Part shown: positions 1-12,200 of the stretch, in pieces
Layout of the letters: every line of letters starts with the position of its first letter
Position numbering within the stretch: position 1 is the first letter of the stretch
Program-made: the position numbers and the translations under genes
Assembly (NCBI GenBank): GCA_019914945.1
Contig: CM034105.1
Coordinates: 3,038,001-3,102,000, forward strand
Direction of reading: 5' to 3'
Length of the DNA stretch: 64,000 nucleotides
From: Typha latifolia
Taxonomy: Eukaryota > Streptophyta > Magnoliopsida > Poales > Typhaceae
The notes under the pieces: generated by a model
Seen by the model: the letters and a program-made list of their open reading frames with translations, nothing else
Database searches by the model: none
What the model was told of the DNA's origin: nothing

Positions 1-314
1 GCTCGAGGAGGGAGTGGAAGTCGGAGGAGGAGGCGGAGCGGAGGATTTGTGGGGGATCGTGAGAAGCGGGGATGAAGAAGGAGAAGCGGGAGTCGGGGGT
101 GAGGGTTAGGCGGGAGCGGAGGATAGGGTGGGAGATGTGGAGATTGTGGAGGGCGGATTGGAGAGCGGGAAAGGGAACGGGGTTGGAGAGGAGGAGGGAG
201 AGGACGGTGGTGCCAGTGCCGCCGGGGACTGCGCGGCACCACGAGTACTCGGTGCCGCCCGCGGCCCGACCCAGATCGATTGGTGGATCGGATTGGGGTT
301 GGGTTTCCGGATCC

Positions 315-316
<2 letters not shown>
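1..316 (-). CDS. 5' exon of a condensation/CAT-like acyltransferase protein (runs off left edge)
   Basis: On the minus strand an open frame starts with ATG at 316 and stays open for 105 codons to the window edge. The N-terminus is polar (MDPETQPQSDPPIDLGRAAG) and is followed by GGTEYSWCRAVPGGTGTTVL. Next come several leucines and an LQSALHNLHISHPILRSRL segment. That order of a substrate-lid strand, then 'LQxALxxLxxxHPxLRxxL', is what I associate with plant condensation-domain proteins of the chloramphenicol-acetyltransferase-like superfamily (BAHD/alcohol acetyltransferase relatives). The HxxxD catalytic motif would lie beyond the edge, so activity cannot be judged. A (CT)n tract lies immediately upstream of the ATG. 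The gene is divergent from KIN-5C, with about 1.1 kb between start codons. The family name is by recall; the reading frame itself is clear. Confidence 0.55.

Positions 317-345
<29 letters not shown>
317..345. repeat. (GA)n microsatellite, 29 bp, abutting the ATG of the left-edge gene
   Basis: A perfect GA dinucleotide run. On the coding strand it is a (CT)n tract directly 5' of the start codon, the usual position of plant 5'-UTR CT repeats. Confidence 0.95.
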
Positions 346-347
<2 letters not shown>

Positions 348-1275
348 ACGTTTCTCTGTTTGATGAGGGGTTGGCTACTTTGGAATGGAGTGGATTGATT
401 ATTTTGTTGTGATGCTAACTGTAAAAAATTTTAGTAGGAAAATGATTGAGGGAGAACATATGATAGGTTCAGACTTTAGATTTTATCTAAGCTTTAAGTA
501 AGATCACACATTGTGAGCACTCTATTGTAAAATTATATATGCACTCAATAAGCACATACACATTTTTAAGTAAGATCACACATGGGATTTTGACATAAGA
601 ATTGTTTCAGTAAAGTTCACTAACAAACAAATTGTTTTTTGTTGCTATTAGTCCAAATTTACAAGATGACACTGAGTGATGAGTCTCCCAGTCCTTCCGT
701 ACCTCGTTAGAGACGTTCCAGTCTTCTTAGGTGCCGTTAATAGCGACGGAGCATTCCAGCGTATAAGCTTACTCTGCTTCTGGCCACACGTTAACGAGAG
801 ATTAATGTGCACGGAACTCGTAGAGCCTAATCCTAAATATATAGAACTCTCGATACATTACCATTTTACTAAAATGAAGTACTAAATCAAGTTGAAACAA
901 GTGTACATAAATCAACTAGGCTGGGTCAAGTTAAAGGTTCTGATGAGTGGGAGTTTCAGCTTCTTATTTTATCGGACCCACCTTGGCGTTTCCAGCCCAA
1001 CTACCCAAATAGTGTGGGCCAGTCGGAAGCCCGCTCAGGCCCATTACGTTCAAAATTCGACAAAAACTTCATCATCTCCATCGGACGGTCTACGCTAGCT
1101 TTACTATTATAATCCAATATACTCGCTAGGATCCCCACGATCCAACGGTAGTTCACCTTCCGATTTCATCGAGATTCGGGGGAAATTTGAAATCATTTTG
1201 GTATCCCGCTCTCCCTCCGAACGACAACAAAATGAACCCCCACTCGAGGAGAGAGAAAAAAAGAGAGTGAGAGAG

Positions 1276-1277
<2 letters not shown>
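346..1277. other. divergent intergenic region without recognised genes
   Basis: Shared upstream region of the left-edge acyltransferase gene (-) and KIN-5C (+). It is AT-rich to about 900 and more GC-rich afterwards. Only short ORFs without recognisable motifs occur here. I see no clear TATA box near the KIN-5C start. Confidence 0.6.

Positions 1278-1313
<36 letters not shown>
1278..1313. repeat. (GA)n microsatellite in the KIN-5C 5' leader
   Basis: Uninterrupted GA repeat of about 36 bp, about 105 bp upstream of the KIN-5C start codon, probably in its 5' UTR. Confidence 0.95.
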
Positions 1314-1315
<2 letters not shown>

Positions 1316-1418
1316 ATCATTCATCAGCCTTTTCCCTTTCCTTTCACCCCTCCGCCATTGACGGAGCTTCGCGGTTTGCCCCTTCCCTTGCTTTCCCTCG
1401 CGCTTTGCTTCCTCGGAG

Positions 1419-4400
1419 ATGGGATCTCGCCAGGAGAAGGAGAAGGCCGTCAACGTCCAAGTCCTCCTACGGTGCAGGTACCAAGATCGTTAAGGACTTT
1501 CCTCATCTAGGGCTATAGTTTCTCCATTGCTTTCCCGAATCTGTCGACCTTGGATTGTTATCTTGATATTGGTATCGAGGATCTATTTAGGGTTTTGGAA
1601 GCCACAGATCTGGCACTGTGAAGCGATTTATAATGGTTTCGCCCCCTTTTCTAGGCCATTTAATGACGACGAGCTTCGAAATAATGCGCCCCAGGTCATC
1701 ACCTGCAATGAGTACCAGAGAGAGGTCGCTGTCTCACAGACAATCGCCGGGAAACAAATAGATAGGATTTTCACATTCGATAAGGTAAGGTTCTTGCCAA
1801 TTCGTGAATTCTGCTGGTCATTTTCGTTACCCGGAAGTGATTCGACGAGAGGAAATTTCACTGCAGAAAGATCTTTTGTGAGATTTGTTTTTGGTTACTA
1901 AATTGGTCTAATTCAGTATATACCAGATCCTTTTGTGTAGGTATCCGATTAATAGCCCTAGCTCCATGAGGACGTCTTAATAATATATTTGTTTCTTTAA
2001 CTCCTAGTGAGAAGCAAGTATGGCTCCACGGATTAATACTAATGATTTACTCTCAAACTGACGGTGTTTGTATTTGGCCAGGTTCAACGTCTCAGATAAC
2101 ATGAACAGTTGGATCGATTTATAGAACAATGTCTTTTGGGTATTTCATGTGCAATCTGGCTTTACTAGTTTGCAAATTATTGGCTACTCCATTCTGTCAC
2201 AAGTTTGGAGCTAGGATTTTGTGCAGCACACCTTATAGAGGTCTATAGTTTGCACCTATTGCATGCTAGACGGTGATATGCCTTCTTGGCAACAAGTTAT
2301 TTGAATGAATGATACGAGGTGCTTCAACAAAACAAATCATAACTTGCTTCATTTTTTCCACATTTTGTGCTTCCATTGATTTTATTTTCTTCAGCATCAT
2401 TTATTTTACTCAGGGTATCCTCTTGTTTGACACGGAAGTTATATGCTTCCACAACATCAATGTTGAAGCACATGTTTTTTGAACGAAAGCCCAAAGGCTC
2501 ATCTTCATTTGGAAACTATAATAAAAACTACTAACCGACAACAGGAGTTACAACTGAAGCACATTTTTACTCATCTTATTCTTGGAATAAATTTTCTTGA
2601 TACAGGTCTTTGGTCCCTCAGCTAAACAGAAAGATCTCTATGATCAAGCTGTAATCCCTATTGTAAATGAGGTTTTGGAGGGTTTTAATTGTACCATATT
2701 TGCTTATGGACAGACTGGTACAGGGAAAACCTACACTATGGAAGGTGAATGCAGAAGAGCAAAGGCAAGTTGCTACTCTTTATTTGAAGGGCTTCTTGTA
2801 TTATGTGAGTCTGTAATTTGTGGTAATGGTAGTTTATTATAAGCTGATTTAATGCCCCTTAGAAAATTTGCACTACTGTAAACATGCTAACTGTTGATGT
2901 TTTTGAAATTGTGCTTGCAGAATGGACCTAAGGGTCAATTACCTGCAGATGCTGGTGTGATACCCAGAGCTGTGAAACAGATTTTTGACACATTAGAAGG
3001 CCAAAATGCTGAGTACAGCGTTAAGGTTACATTTCTCGAGTTGTATAATGAAGAAATCACTGATTTGCTTGCTCCAGAAGAATTATCAAAAATTGCTTTA
3101 GAGGATCGGCAGAAAAAGCCTTTACCTCTCATGGAGGATGGTAAAGGAGGTGTGCTGGTAAGAGGTTTAGAGGAGGAAATAGTTACAAGTGCAGACGAAA
3201 TATTCTCTCTTCTAGAGAGAGGTTCTGCTAAACGTCGGACAGCAGAGACTTTATTGAACAAACAATCAAGGTATCACATTTTTTTAATGATGCAGCATGT
3301 ATTCAGTAATTCAATTATATTTATGTGATTTTCCTGTTGTAATTTCAGTCGGTCACACTCTCTCTTTTCTATAACTATTCACATTAAAGAGGCAACTCCA
3401 GAAGGTGAAGAGCTAATAAAGTGTGGGAAACTTAACCTGGTTGACCTTGCTGGTTCTGAGAATATTTCCCGTTCAGGTGCCAGAGAGGTATTGTGCATCT
3501 CTCCAACTTTTGTTTTTCTGCAGCTTCTTGTTGGCTTCTGTTCCTTCATGCGTTTTGCGGTAGTATTCTTGTGATGTAATGCAGAAACTATGCATGTAAA
3601 TCCCTGTTACAATCTATGCATTTAATCCGCCTTCCAATTATGCTTGTTATTTTTCTCCAAAGGGTCGCGCAAGAGAAGCTGGTGAGATAAATAAAAGTTT
3701 GCTTACTTTGGGGCGTGTTATTACTGCTCTGGTGGAGCACCTTGGGCACATACCTTACAGGTTTGAACAGGGAACCTATGTATAAAATTACATTTGCAAT
3801 TATCTGTTTTTTTTTTTTTTTTTTGGGTGTGTTGTTGCTTTTACTGACCCTTCTTTCCTTAATTTACAGGGACAGCAAGCTTACACGGTTACTCCGTGAT
3901 TCACTGGGTGGGAGGACAAAGACATGCATTATTGCTACAGTTTCACCTTCTGTACACTGCCTTGAGGAAACCCTTAGTACACTGGATTATGCTCACAGGG
4001 CAAAAAATATTAAAAACAGACCTGAGGTGCCCTTTCTTTCTTAGTTGCTTGACTATATACACATAATCTATACTGTTTTCTTGCAACTTCCAAGTCTGTA
4101 TCAATAATCAAAGCATTTTATTTGTTCCACTTATATCTCCTTTTTTGGGTTGCACTTGGAGCCATAGTTTGAAGTTTCAATTTTGGCTTGGTTAAAAAAT
4201 GATACGATTCGATTGGTTTTGGTTATAGTTTTGTTGTATCAGTTTTGGACTTCTTTTGATAAATAGTCTTCTTTATCTTATTTTTCAATGCAGCACACAA
4301 CATTTAATATCATTTAAATAATGAGATTGTTATTGATTAGGTACAAGTTGGATTCAAGTCAAATCCAGCTTAGAATTTATAACATACATTAGAAAATTGT

Positions 4401-7400
4401 TATTAGGATTGTTTCTGTTGGATGCTAGTTTTGACAGTTTCAGATTGGATTGAATCGAAACGCGAAACATTTTGGTGAAACATCTTAGTTTTGGACGAAA
4501 CCTCAGACCAGTATTTGTAGCAATATAAGGAAGTATGCGGTACTCTTATTGTACCTAGTGTATTCAATTGTTCCTATCTGTGCCAACTTGTATAGACTGG
4601 TGCAACTTACTTTGCACAATGTAAGCCAATGGAGTGTCATGAAGACTTGTATCTCCCTGCTGCTAGTTATGTCGATCGGTAGCACCGGAGATGATACAAT
4701 AAGTTGACCAGTATACTTGTATTTTTTTTTACAGTACTACCATATGATAGATCAGCACCACTACACCTTTCAGATCTATTTCTGTTAACATATACACTGT
4801 CCCAATTTATATTCCTAGGCTTGACATGAAATATATGTTCCCACTATGCTTTGTGAAAGAAATTATACTATGAAACATATTAGTAAGAAAATAAACATAA
4901 TCTTTTACTTTCTTCGTTAGCTAACAGATAATCTCGGGGCTGTAAAGATTCCTTTATTTACTAGATGTGTATGTATAGTCTTTTCATGTAATTATATTTT
5001 GTTGTAGATTATGATCATGATACCATATCCATGTACTATTATTTAGCATAACCAACCAATTTAAATTGATCTTTCTTTTGTAACACAAAATTTCAGGTAA
5101 ATCAGAAAATGATGAAATCCACTTTGATAAAAGATCTTTATGGAGAAATTGATCGGCTTAAAGCAGGTAAGTACATATACACTGTGTGATCATCTTTATC
5201 TCATAGTAAAATTTGGATGGACTGGTAACTATTATTTCTTTTCAGAGGTGTATGCTGCTCGAGAAAAAGTAGGAGTATACATACCAAAAGAAAGATACTA
5301 TCAGGAAGAGAGTGATAGAAAGGTAATACAAGTTCTTTTGGTTCAATAAAACAAGATATGCCCTGCATATCCATTTAAGTAACTTTGTTTTAATGATGTA
5401 TTGCACATCTCACAGATTTTATACAGCTATGCCATAGAATAAAATCTAAATTCTGGATATTCTAAAAATTCTGTCTAAAGTGTCAGTAGTCCTTCTCACC
5501 TCCCTCTGGAACTTTTTTGGTGTCATTTGTAGTGCACAAGAACACTCTTTGGAGTTCACATAAACTTGAAGGATTGCCAGTTTGTCTCTATTCTGCTTTA
5601 TTGCAAGTTTTATATGTTTGATTTTTACTGAATCATTGTTATAATGTTATCTAATGTTTTGAAGGCAATGTCAGAACAAATTGAACAAATGGGTTCTTTG
5701 TTAGAAACAAAGCAAAAGGTCAGGAAGATTTTTGAATGCCTTTTAAAAATATAATATTCTGCTCCAGCTTTTTTATAATTTTGATTTTCCAATCTTTATT
5801 ACTTCAACAGCAAATTGAGGATTTACAACAAAAGTATGATGCAGAGCTTCAACATTCTTCTGACCTAAGCAAAAAGCTTGATGCTTCAGAGGTAATGTTG
5901 CATCAATCCATCTAGTAACCTTACATGATTTATTATGGATCTTTCTTGAAGTTCTGCTGTGCAGAAATTCTTGGAGCACACAAGTAATCTACTAGCTACT
6001 TCAAAGGAGGACTTGAAGCAAGCCCAATATAATCTTAAGGAGAAAGACTTCATTATTTTAGAACAGAAGAAAGCTGGTTTGTGTTATAATTATTCTATTA
6101 TCTGGAAAGCTGTCACTGGTTTGTAACACCTATATATGGTTGGCAGAGAATGCTTTGGCCCATCAAGCCTGTGTTCTGCGATCTGACTTGGAAAAATCTA
6201 TTAGAGATAATGCTTCACTATTCTCTAAATTAGGTAAAATCTACAGTGTTAGTTATTGATTCTATTTCCTACGGCAGTTATAAATTCCATCATTCTCTCA
6301 CAACTCAAGTATAATGTAACAGCTAGAGAAGACAAACTGAGTTCTGCAAATAGATCTGTAGTGAATAGTTTCCAAGTTGATCTTGCAGCAAAGTTGGGAG
6401 TTCTGTGCAATACAGTTGTTGCATCCATGGATCAACAAAACAAACACCTCAACTCTGTTGAGGAACTATGCCAATCTTGTCTTGATTTCCATGACAAGGT
6501 AACTAGCTAACAAGGGCCTAACGCTGTTTACTTAGTTTTTAACATCTAAATTCAAACCTTAACACTGTTGCCGTCTTCTTAATCGTATGATATGCTGCAT
6601 TTAGGCAGTATTAGAGCTGAAGAAGAAAGTGCTAGCTTCAAAAGTCTTGTATAGTTCACATATAGAAGCAGTCCAAAATGTGGTGCGGTTGCACAAAGCA
6701 AGCACCGATGCTAACTTAGAGGAAATATCTTCCATGGCTTCTACCAATTGCTGTTCTGTTGATCAGGCGAGTGGTTTTGATTATTTAAGTTCATCAGTTC
6801 ATTTAGATATGCTACTTTACGTCATTTTCATAAACTTCTCGCTTTCGCACAGTTACTTGCTTTGGGGGAAGCAGAAACAAATCTGGTTTTTGGCGATTTG
6901 CAAACCATGTTATCTAACCACCGAGGAGAAATTGCTAATTTCACTCAAGATTTACGTGAGGTTTGTTCTATCTCGTATTACCCATCATTATATGAATTAA
7001 TGACAAACCTTGATTTTCTCTTATTCATCTGGTCATGTAACTTTCCTGCTGTAAATCATTCAGAGGTTCCGTACTAGCTTGGCTAGGACAAAGGAGATGT
7101 CAGGTTCTATTCTTGGGCTGCTTGATAAGCTTATGGAGGAAAGTATGAACTTTCAGAACCACTCAAGTCATGTTCATGAAACTCATGTGCAGAGCCTTGC
7201 TGATTTCCAGAAGGCATATGAGGTGAATTTTCATGATTTAATTCTCATGTGAGGTTATGTGTAGCGGATTTCTTTGTAGATCTGATATTTGAGTACTGTT
7301 TTCAGGAGCAATCAAGATCTGAAGAAGAAAAGCTTCTAGCAGGCATAACCAGCTTAGTGTCTAATCACATGCGTCGACAGAAAGAGTTGGTCTGTCCTGG

Positions 7401-8691
7401 TGTTGCACTATATCATCTGGGCTTTTATTATTGCTCTTTTTGAGATATTTTGTGATTTTGCTGCAGGTTGATGTGCGACTCAATGGTTTGGGTGATACTG
7501 CTCTGGTGAATAAGGCATTTCTAGATGAGCATGCAGCAGTGATGGATGGTGTCACACATGATGCAAAGAGGAAATGGGAAGAATTCTCCAAGCAGGCAGA
7601 ACATGATTCAAATGATGGTTCTGATTTTTCTGCAGCAAAACATTGTCGCATGGAACTCCTTCTCCAACAATGGTCTGTTTTCAGTTATTTCTTTGTCCAT
7701 ATTTTCTCCACCGTCTGACTTTTGTGCTTGCCAAGTTCTAACCGTCATGTTGCTTACCACATTTGATGTTAAATGTGTCAGTACAAACACGGTTGATGCC
7801 GCTTCCCAGCAATGGAAGAAGACACATGCAACCGTCAGTGATATGTGCAGCAAACAAGTTGCTGAAATGGAGGAACTTATTAGGCAAGCGCTGGCTGTTG
7901 GCATTCCTGCTGATCTTTGTTTTCTTCCGTGACACAGTCATCTTCCTTTTTCTTCTTTCATTACATGATTACATCATATATGCATGATTTCTGGTGCAGG
8001 AGTGTGATTGAGACTAATGAACAACATGATAATGAGGTAGCCGCAGCCCGCAGAGCAGCGGAATGTGATCTAGCCAACACTAGCAAGGACATTCTCCAAC
8101 ACTTTGAGAGTGAGATATCTTCCCTCTTAAAATCTCTTTCCTATGCGAACCATATCTTCCATAGAATTCTCTGGTTCTTGAATCTCAAGAATAATTCTTC
8201 TTTCAATTTGATTTTTATTTTAGTTGTGTTGGATTACGAGCGAAACTCTACGTCAGGAGTGATGTCAGCGGTCGAGGCTCACTCTGCCACCTTAAGACAA
8301 CTAGAAGAGCAACACACGACTCAGACCACAGATATTAACAGGCATGCAGAGAATGCCTTCCAACACAGCTACATGGTGAGTATCATCTTCGCTGCTACCG
8401 TTCCTTTTTTCTACAGTGTTTCAACTTTGAAGCTTGTCGCAATTTTGACGAAGAGCATTTTGTTATAAGCAAGTCTGACAAACAAAAAAAAAAATCTAGG
8501 ACTATGAACCAACTGGAGAGACCCCTGTCAGGTCTGAACCGGATGTTCCAAGCAAAGGCTCAATCGAGTCCCTTCGAGCCATGCCATTGGAATCCCTACT
8601 GGAAGAGTTCCGGGAAAACCATCCTTATGAGTCTAGCAAGGAGCCCAAACCATCCCTGATACCACGCTCGCCGCTTATTCAACTAAATTGA
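1419..8691 (+). CDS. KIN5C: Kinesin-5 motor protein KIN-5C (BimC/Eg5 family), 23 exons
   Basis: Plus-end-directed homotetrameric kinesin that crosslinks antiparallel microtubules in spindle and phragmoplast. Exons: 1419-1477, 1655-1784, 2606-2764, 2921-3270, 3349-3487, 3663-3760, 3870-4026, 5097-5166, 5246-5322, 5665-5718, 5811-5891, 5965-6076, 6147-6233, 6323-6498, 6605-6766, 6853-6960, 7064-7222, 7306-7389, 7467-7672, 7782-7883, 8000-8109, 8224-8375, 8500-8691. The sum is 3024 nt, 1007 aa, close to tobacco TKRP125. The motor domain has the P-loop GQTGTGKT at 98-105, NKQSSRSH at about 229-236, DLAGSE and the neck-linker region. A long coiled-coil stalk follows. The tail carries the BimC box [11 protein letters not shown] with the Cdk-type site T952-P-V-R. 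The start is chosen from [20 protein letters not shown], typical of plant KIN-5C. Three introns need a GC donor: 2765-2920, 6767-6852 and 7884-7999. The gene looks intact. Confidence 0.96.
4162..4510 (+). repeat. Dispersed repeat, copy 1, in KIN-5C intron 7
   Basis: About 350 bp running from 'catagtttgaagtttcaat' to 'gaaacctcagacca'. It aligns over its whole length with the reverse complement of 51378-51760, inside SNX1 intron 3. Shared blocks include 'ttttggcttggttaaaaaa', 'cttttgataaatagtctt', 'cagcttagaattta' and 'ttggatgctagttttg'. No coding capacity and no obvious terminal inverted repeats were seen. In both genes it lies in the sense orientation. Confidence 0.85.
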
Positions 8692-9298
8692 TGCCCATAG
8701 ATAGCAATGCCCAAGTGTCCTCAGTGATGCACCAAAGAAGCTGGAGTTCTCTGCAGTTCCTTGTGTTTTTATCTTGGCTGGTTCATTTGTACTGTAATCT
8801 TATTGTATCCACTAGTATTTTGAGAGGGGCGAGCTATCTTAGCTCCCCCGTGGCTTTGCCTTTGTATTAAGTTGGTGTGGGAGGGAAGGGAGCGACGGTG
8901 ATTAGAGTGCAGTGTTTGTTAATTCTTTGAAGCAACACTATTGTAATTTGCGATAGTTTTTCTTTCATTCTTCATCGGTTACATCTCATGAGTGATAAGC
9001 CTCAGATACATGATACATCACATGCATGATCAAATAACGAAAGCAGTATCGCAGCTGGTATGAAGTTTTTGCATGCAAGGTAGACAAGGTAATAAGTGAA
9101 AATGTTTTTATTATGAGAATGAGCAGCAAAATAGTATTAATGGTTGCAATCAATATCTTTGCAGGGGTAGTCCACTAAAGAAAATAAAACCTCTTATTAC
9201 AAGTCCCCATAGTGTAGTTGAAAACAAACATATCAAAGTCCAACAGAGAACACAGTGCTAACATAGACGCTTCTATTTGTAAGCATATATAAACTCGA

Positions 9299-12200
9299 CT
9301 ATATATTAGCCAAGAGGACAGCTCCAAGCAAGGTGGCAGCCATAGTGACAGGGAGGGAGAAACTGGACCTTCTACTTGCCTTGTTCCTATGGTTGTGGTG
9401 GCCACCACCATTATTTCTGTAATTAGCACCAGCTCCTCCTACCAATGGAACTGTCCATCCAGGTACTGAGGGGTTGCTATCAGAACCTCCACCACCACCA
9501 TTCTCAGATGAACCACCACGGCCGCCAGCTGTACTAGACCCATGGCCGCCTCCACCGCCGCTGCCGGATGATCTTCTGATGACTATACTGTGTTTCCTAG
9601 TTGTTTCCTGTATGTGCGCTACAAGAGAACCATAGGAAAATGAAATGACTTTTGTGATTATTAGAGTTATTATATATATATATATATTATTTATTTATCT
9701 TATTTTATCATGACCTTGTATAAATAGAGATTTGCTCTCTCTTTCATGATATACAAATACAAAACTCTTCTCTTCTCCTTCTCTCTTCTCCCTCAACCTA
9801 ATCTAGGGTCAAGCCTAATAAAGTTACATAGTATTAGAGCAATCTCGATCTCTAGAGACATTTGTTGGATCTCTCATTCTCCAACAGTCCCTCTCCATCT
9901 CCCTCTTTGATTATGTCTTATTCTTCTTTCTTTCACCATTTTCGATCTCGAGAGCTGCCCCCCTCACTCCTTGAGCTCGTCTGCTGCTGCAGTAGCCACT
10001 GCCGTAGCCTCCACCACAGCTGCAGATGCAGCAACAGCAATCAGCCACAGCAACTGCAGCTGCCACTGTTTTCAACAGCAGCAAAGCAGGTTTTTCAACC
10101 TCCTCACCATCTTCTTCGTTCAGTACAGCAGCAGCGCTGTGTTCAGCAGCAGTAGCAGTAGCATGGCCACATATTTCTTCAATCCAGGAGCAGCAGCAGC
10201 AAATTTTTTTTCTCTTCGGCTAGTGCCCACCAGGTGTTCGACGAAAGTCATTGTCTCCACAGCCCTCTTCTTTTGTAGTTTTTCGATTCTGCAACAACAA
10301 CATTTTTTTAACTAGTACCCACCACGTGAAGGTTTATTGTATCCACAGCTCCCCTTCCTCTTTTTTTTTCTCTGCTGCACTATTCAAAAGTCCTGCTCAC
10401 CAAGTGTTCGACATAAGGCTTGAGTGGGGTCAAGTTGGAAATCTTGAATCGCTTTCAAGGTGTTTGATAGATTGCTGTCCCTTCCAATGACGTCTTATGT
10501 CCCGGTCGATCGTGAGAGTGTATCATTAGTCGGTTTTCTACTTGTGACTCAACGGGAGTGGACCACATGGGCCTCTTCCATTGAGACGGTTCTCCGCGGT
10601 CGACGTCTTCTCGGGCACATCGATGGCATCTCAGCGGGGTATGCTCCCCCTTGCACTATCATCCAGGCCACCACTGTGGGTTCTACTAAGTCTGATACAC
10701 CCAAGGCTATTCCGTCAGAGGTTCCGTCTCCGGAGTATGATAAGTGGGCCCTGCGTGACATGGAGGTTTGCACCTACCTCATCTTGTAGGTTGATCGATC
10801 ATTTCGACCTCAACTTCAGACATTGTCTTCTGCTCAGGCCATATGGGCCCATTTTAGTTGCCAATTAGTTCAGTCGAGTCTGATGCGTCGCTTTCAGCTC
10901 TGTCGCGAGGCTGAGGAGGTCAGACAAGGTCAGCTCTCTATTCAGGACTTTTACGCCCGCATGACTGACATATGGTGTGAGTTTACCTCAATGGAGCCTA
11001 CTTTCTGCTCCTCTGACTCGATGTCTGCTCGGCGCCACCGTGACGAGGATCATTTGATGGATTTCCTAACTGCCTTTAGTACGGAATTTGGAGATTTGAC
11101 TCGGCATCTGTCGCATCGCTCCACTCTCCCGAGCTTGGAGAGTGTCATAGCTGAGCTACAGGCTGAGGAGCTTAGGCAGCGTCTTTTACCCTCTCAGCAG
11201 GTCACCTCTATACCGTCGTCTGTTGTCATAGAGAGTGTGCTTGGTGCTGCTCCTGCTCCTATATCAGTCACGCCTGATATTTCGACTGCTGGTCACGTCT
11301 CTCATGTGCCTGCATGAGATCATCACTTATCGCGTCCCATGTGTACTCATTGCGGTCGTCCTGGTCATCTTGTCGCTCGCTGTTATCGACTTCATCTTGA
11401 GATTATTCCCCATTCTGGCAAAGGGGCGTTAAGCAAGAACAAAAGACATCACTTGGCTTCCTCGATCGCTATACCAAGCACCGGTTCATCTGATCACTCC
11501 AGCAATCCCACCTTCAGCAGTGCGCAACTCCAGTAGATTCATCAACTCATTCATGGAGCTTTCAGCTTCACTGGTGCCTCTACTTCTGCCTCTGCTGTTT
11601 CTAGTATGACCAAACCCTGAATTTTTTATTCTGGCGCCTCACATCACATGACTGGTGACTCTTCCATCTTTACTAGCCTCACCCCTGCCCCTATGACCCT
11701 TCCTCATGTTCACACAGCTGATGGGACCCATTATCCCATCTCTCACATTGGCTACATTACCCCTACCACGGATCCCACGAGTCGTCTTACTTTATCTGAT
11801 GTTTGGCTTGTTCCTGGCCTAACCATGAGTCTTATTTCTATTACTCAGCTTTCTAACTCGGGTTATACTATATACTTCTCTTTTACTTCTTGTGTTGTGC
11901 AGGACCCGTCTACAGGCCAGAGGATTAGGATCGGTAGTCGGATCCACAGGCTTTACTACCCGGATCAGCTTCATCTGCCATCACCTCGCCCCAGTGCTTT
12001 TCCAGTCACTCCTCTCTCTCCTTCAGACCTGTGGCATCGGCGTCTAGGTCATGTATCGAGTCAGCGTCTCAAGACCTTGTCCTGGTCTGGATGCTTAGGC
12101 AGTAGTCGTTTTTCTTGTTTGTCCCATTGTACTGGCTGCAGGTTGGCAAAACATCGGACCCTTCCCTTCCCTCTTAGTGCAAATATCTCTGATTCCCCTT

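Noticed and set aside
676..1098. Two short plus-strand ORFs upstream of KIN-5C
   Set aside because: No motifs, no homology signal and ordinary length for random open frames.
6767..6775. GT at 6771-6772 as alternative donor for KIN-5C exon 15
   Set aside because: It would put exon 16 out of frame; only the GC donor gives a continuous, correct-length protein.
9862..10315. Ser/Gln/Ala-rich ORFs in the Copia leader
   Set aside because: Caused by CAG/CTG-rich low-complexity DNA open in several frames at once.
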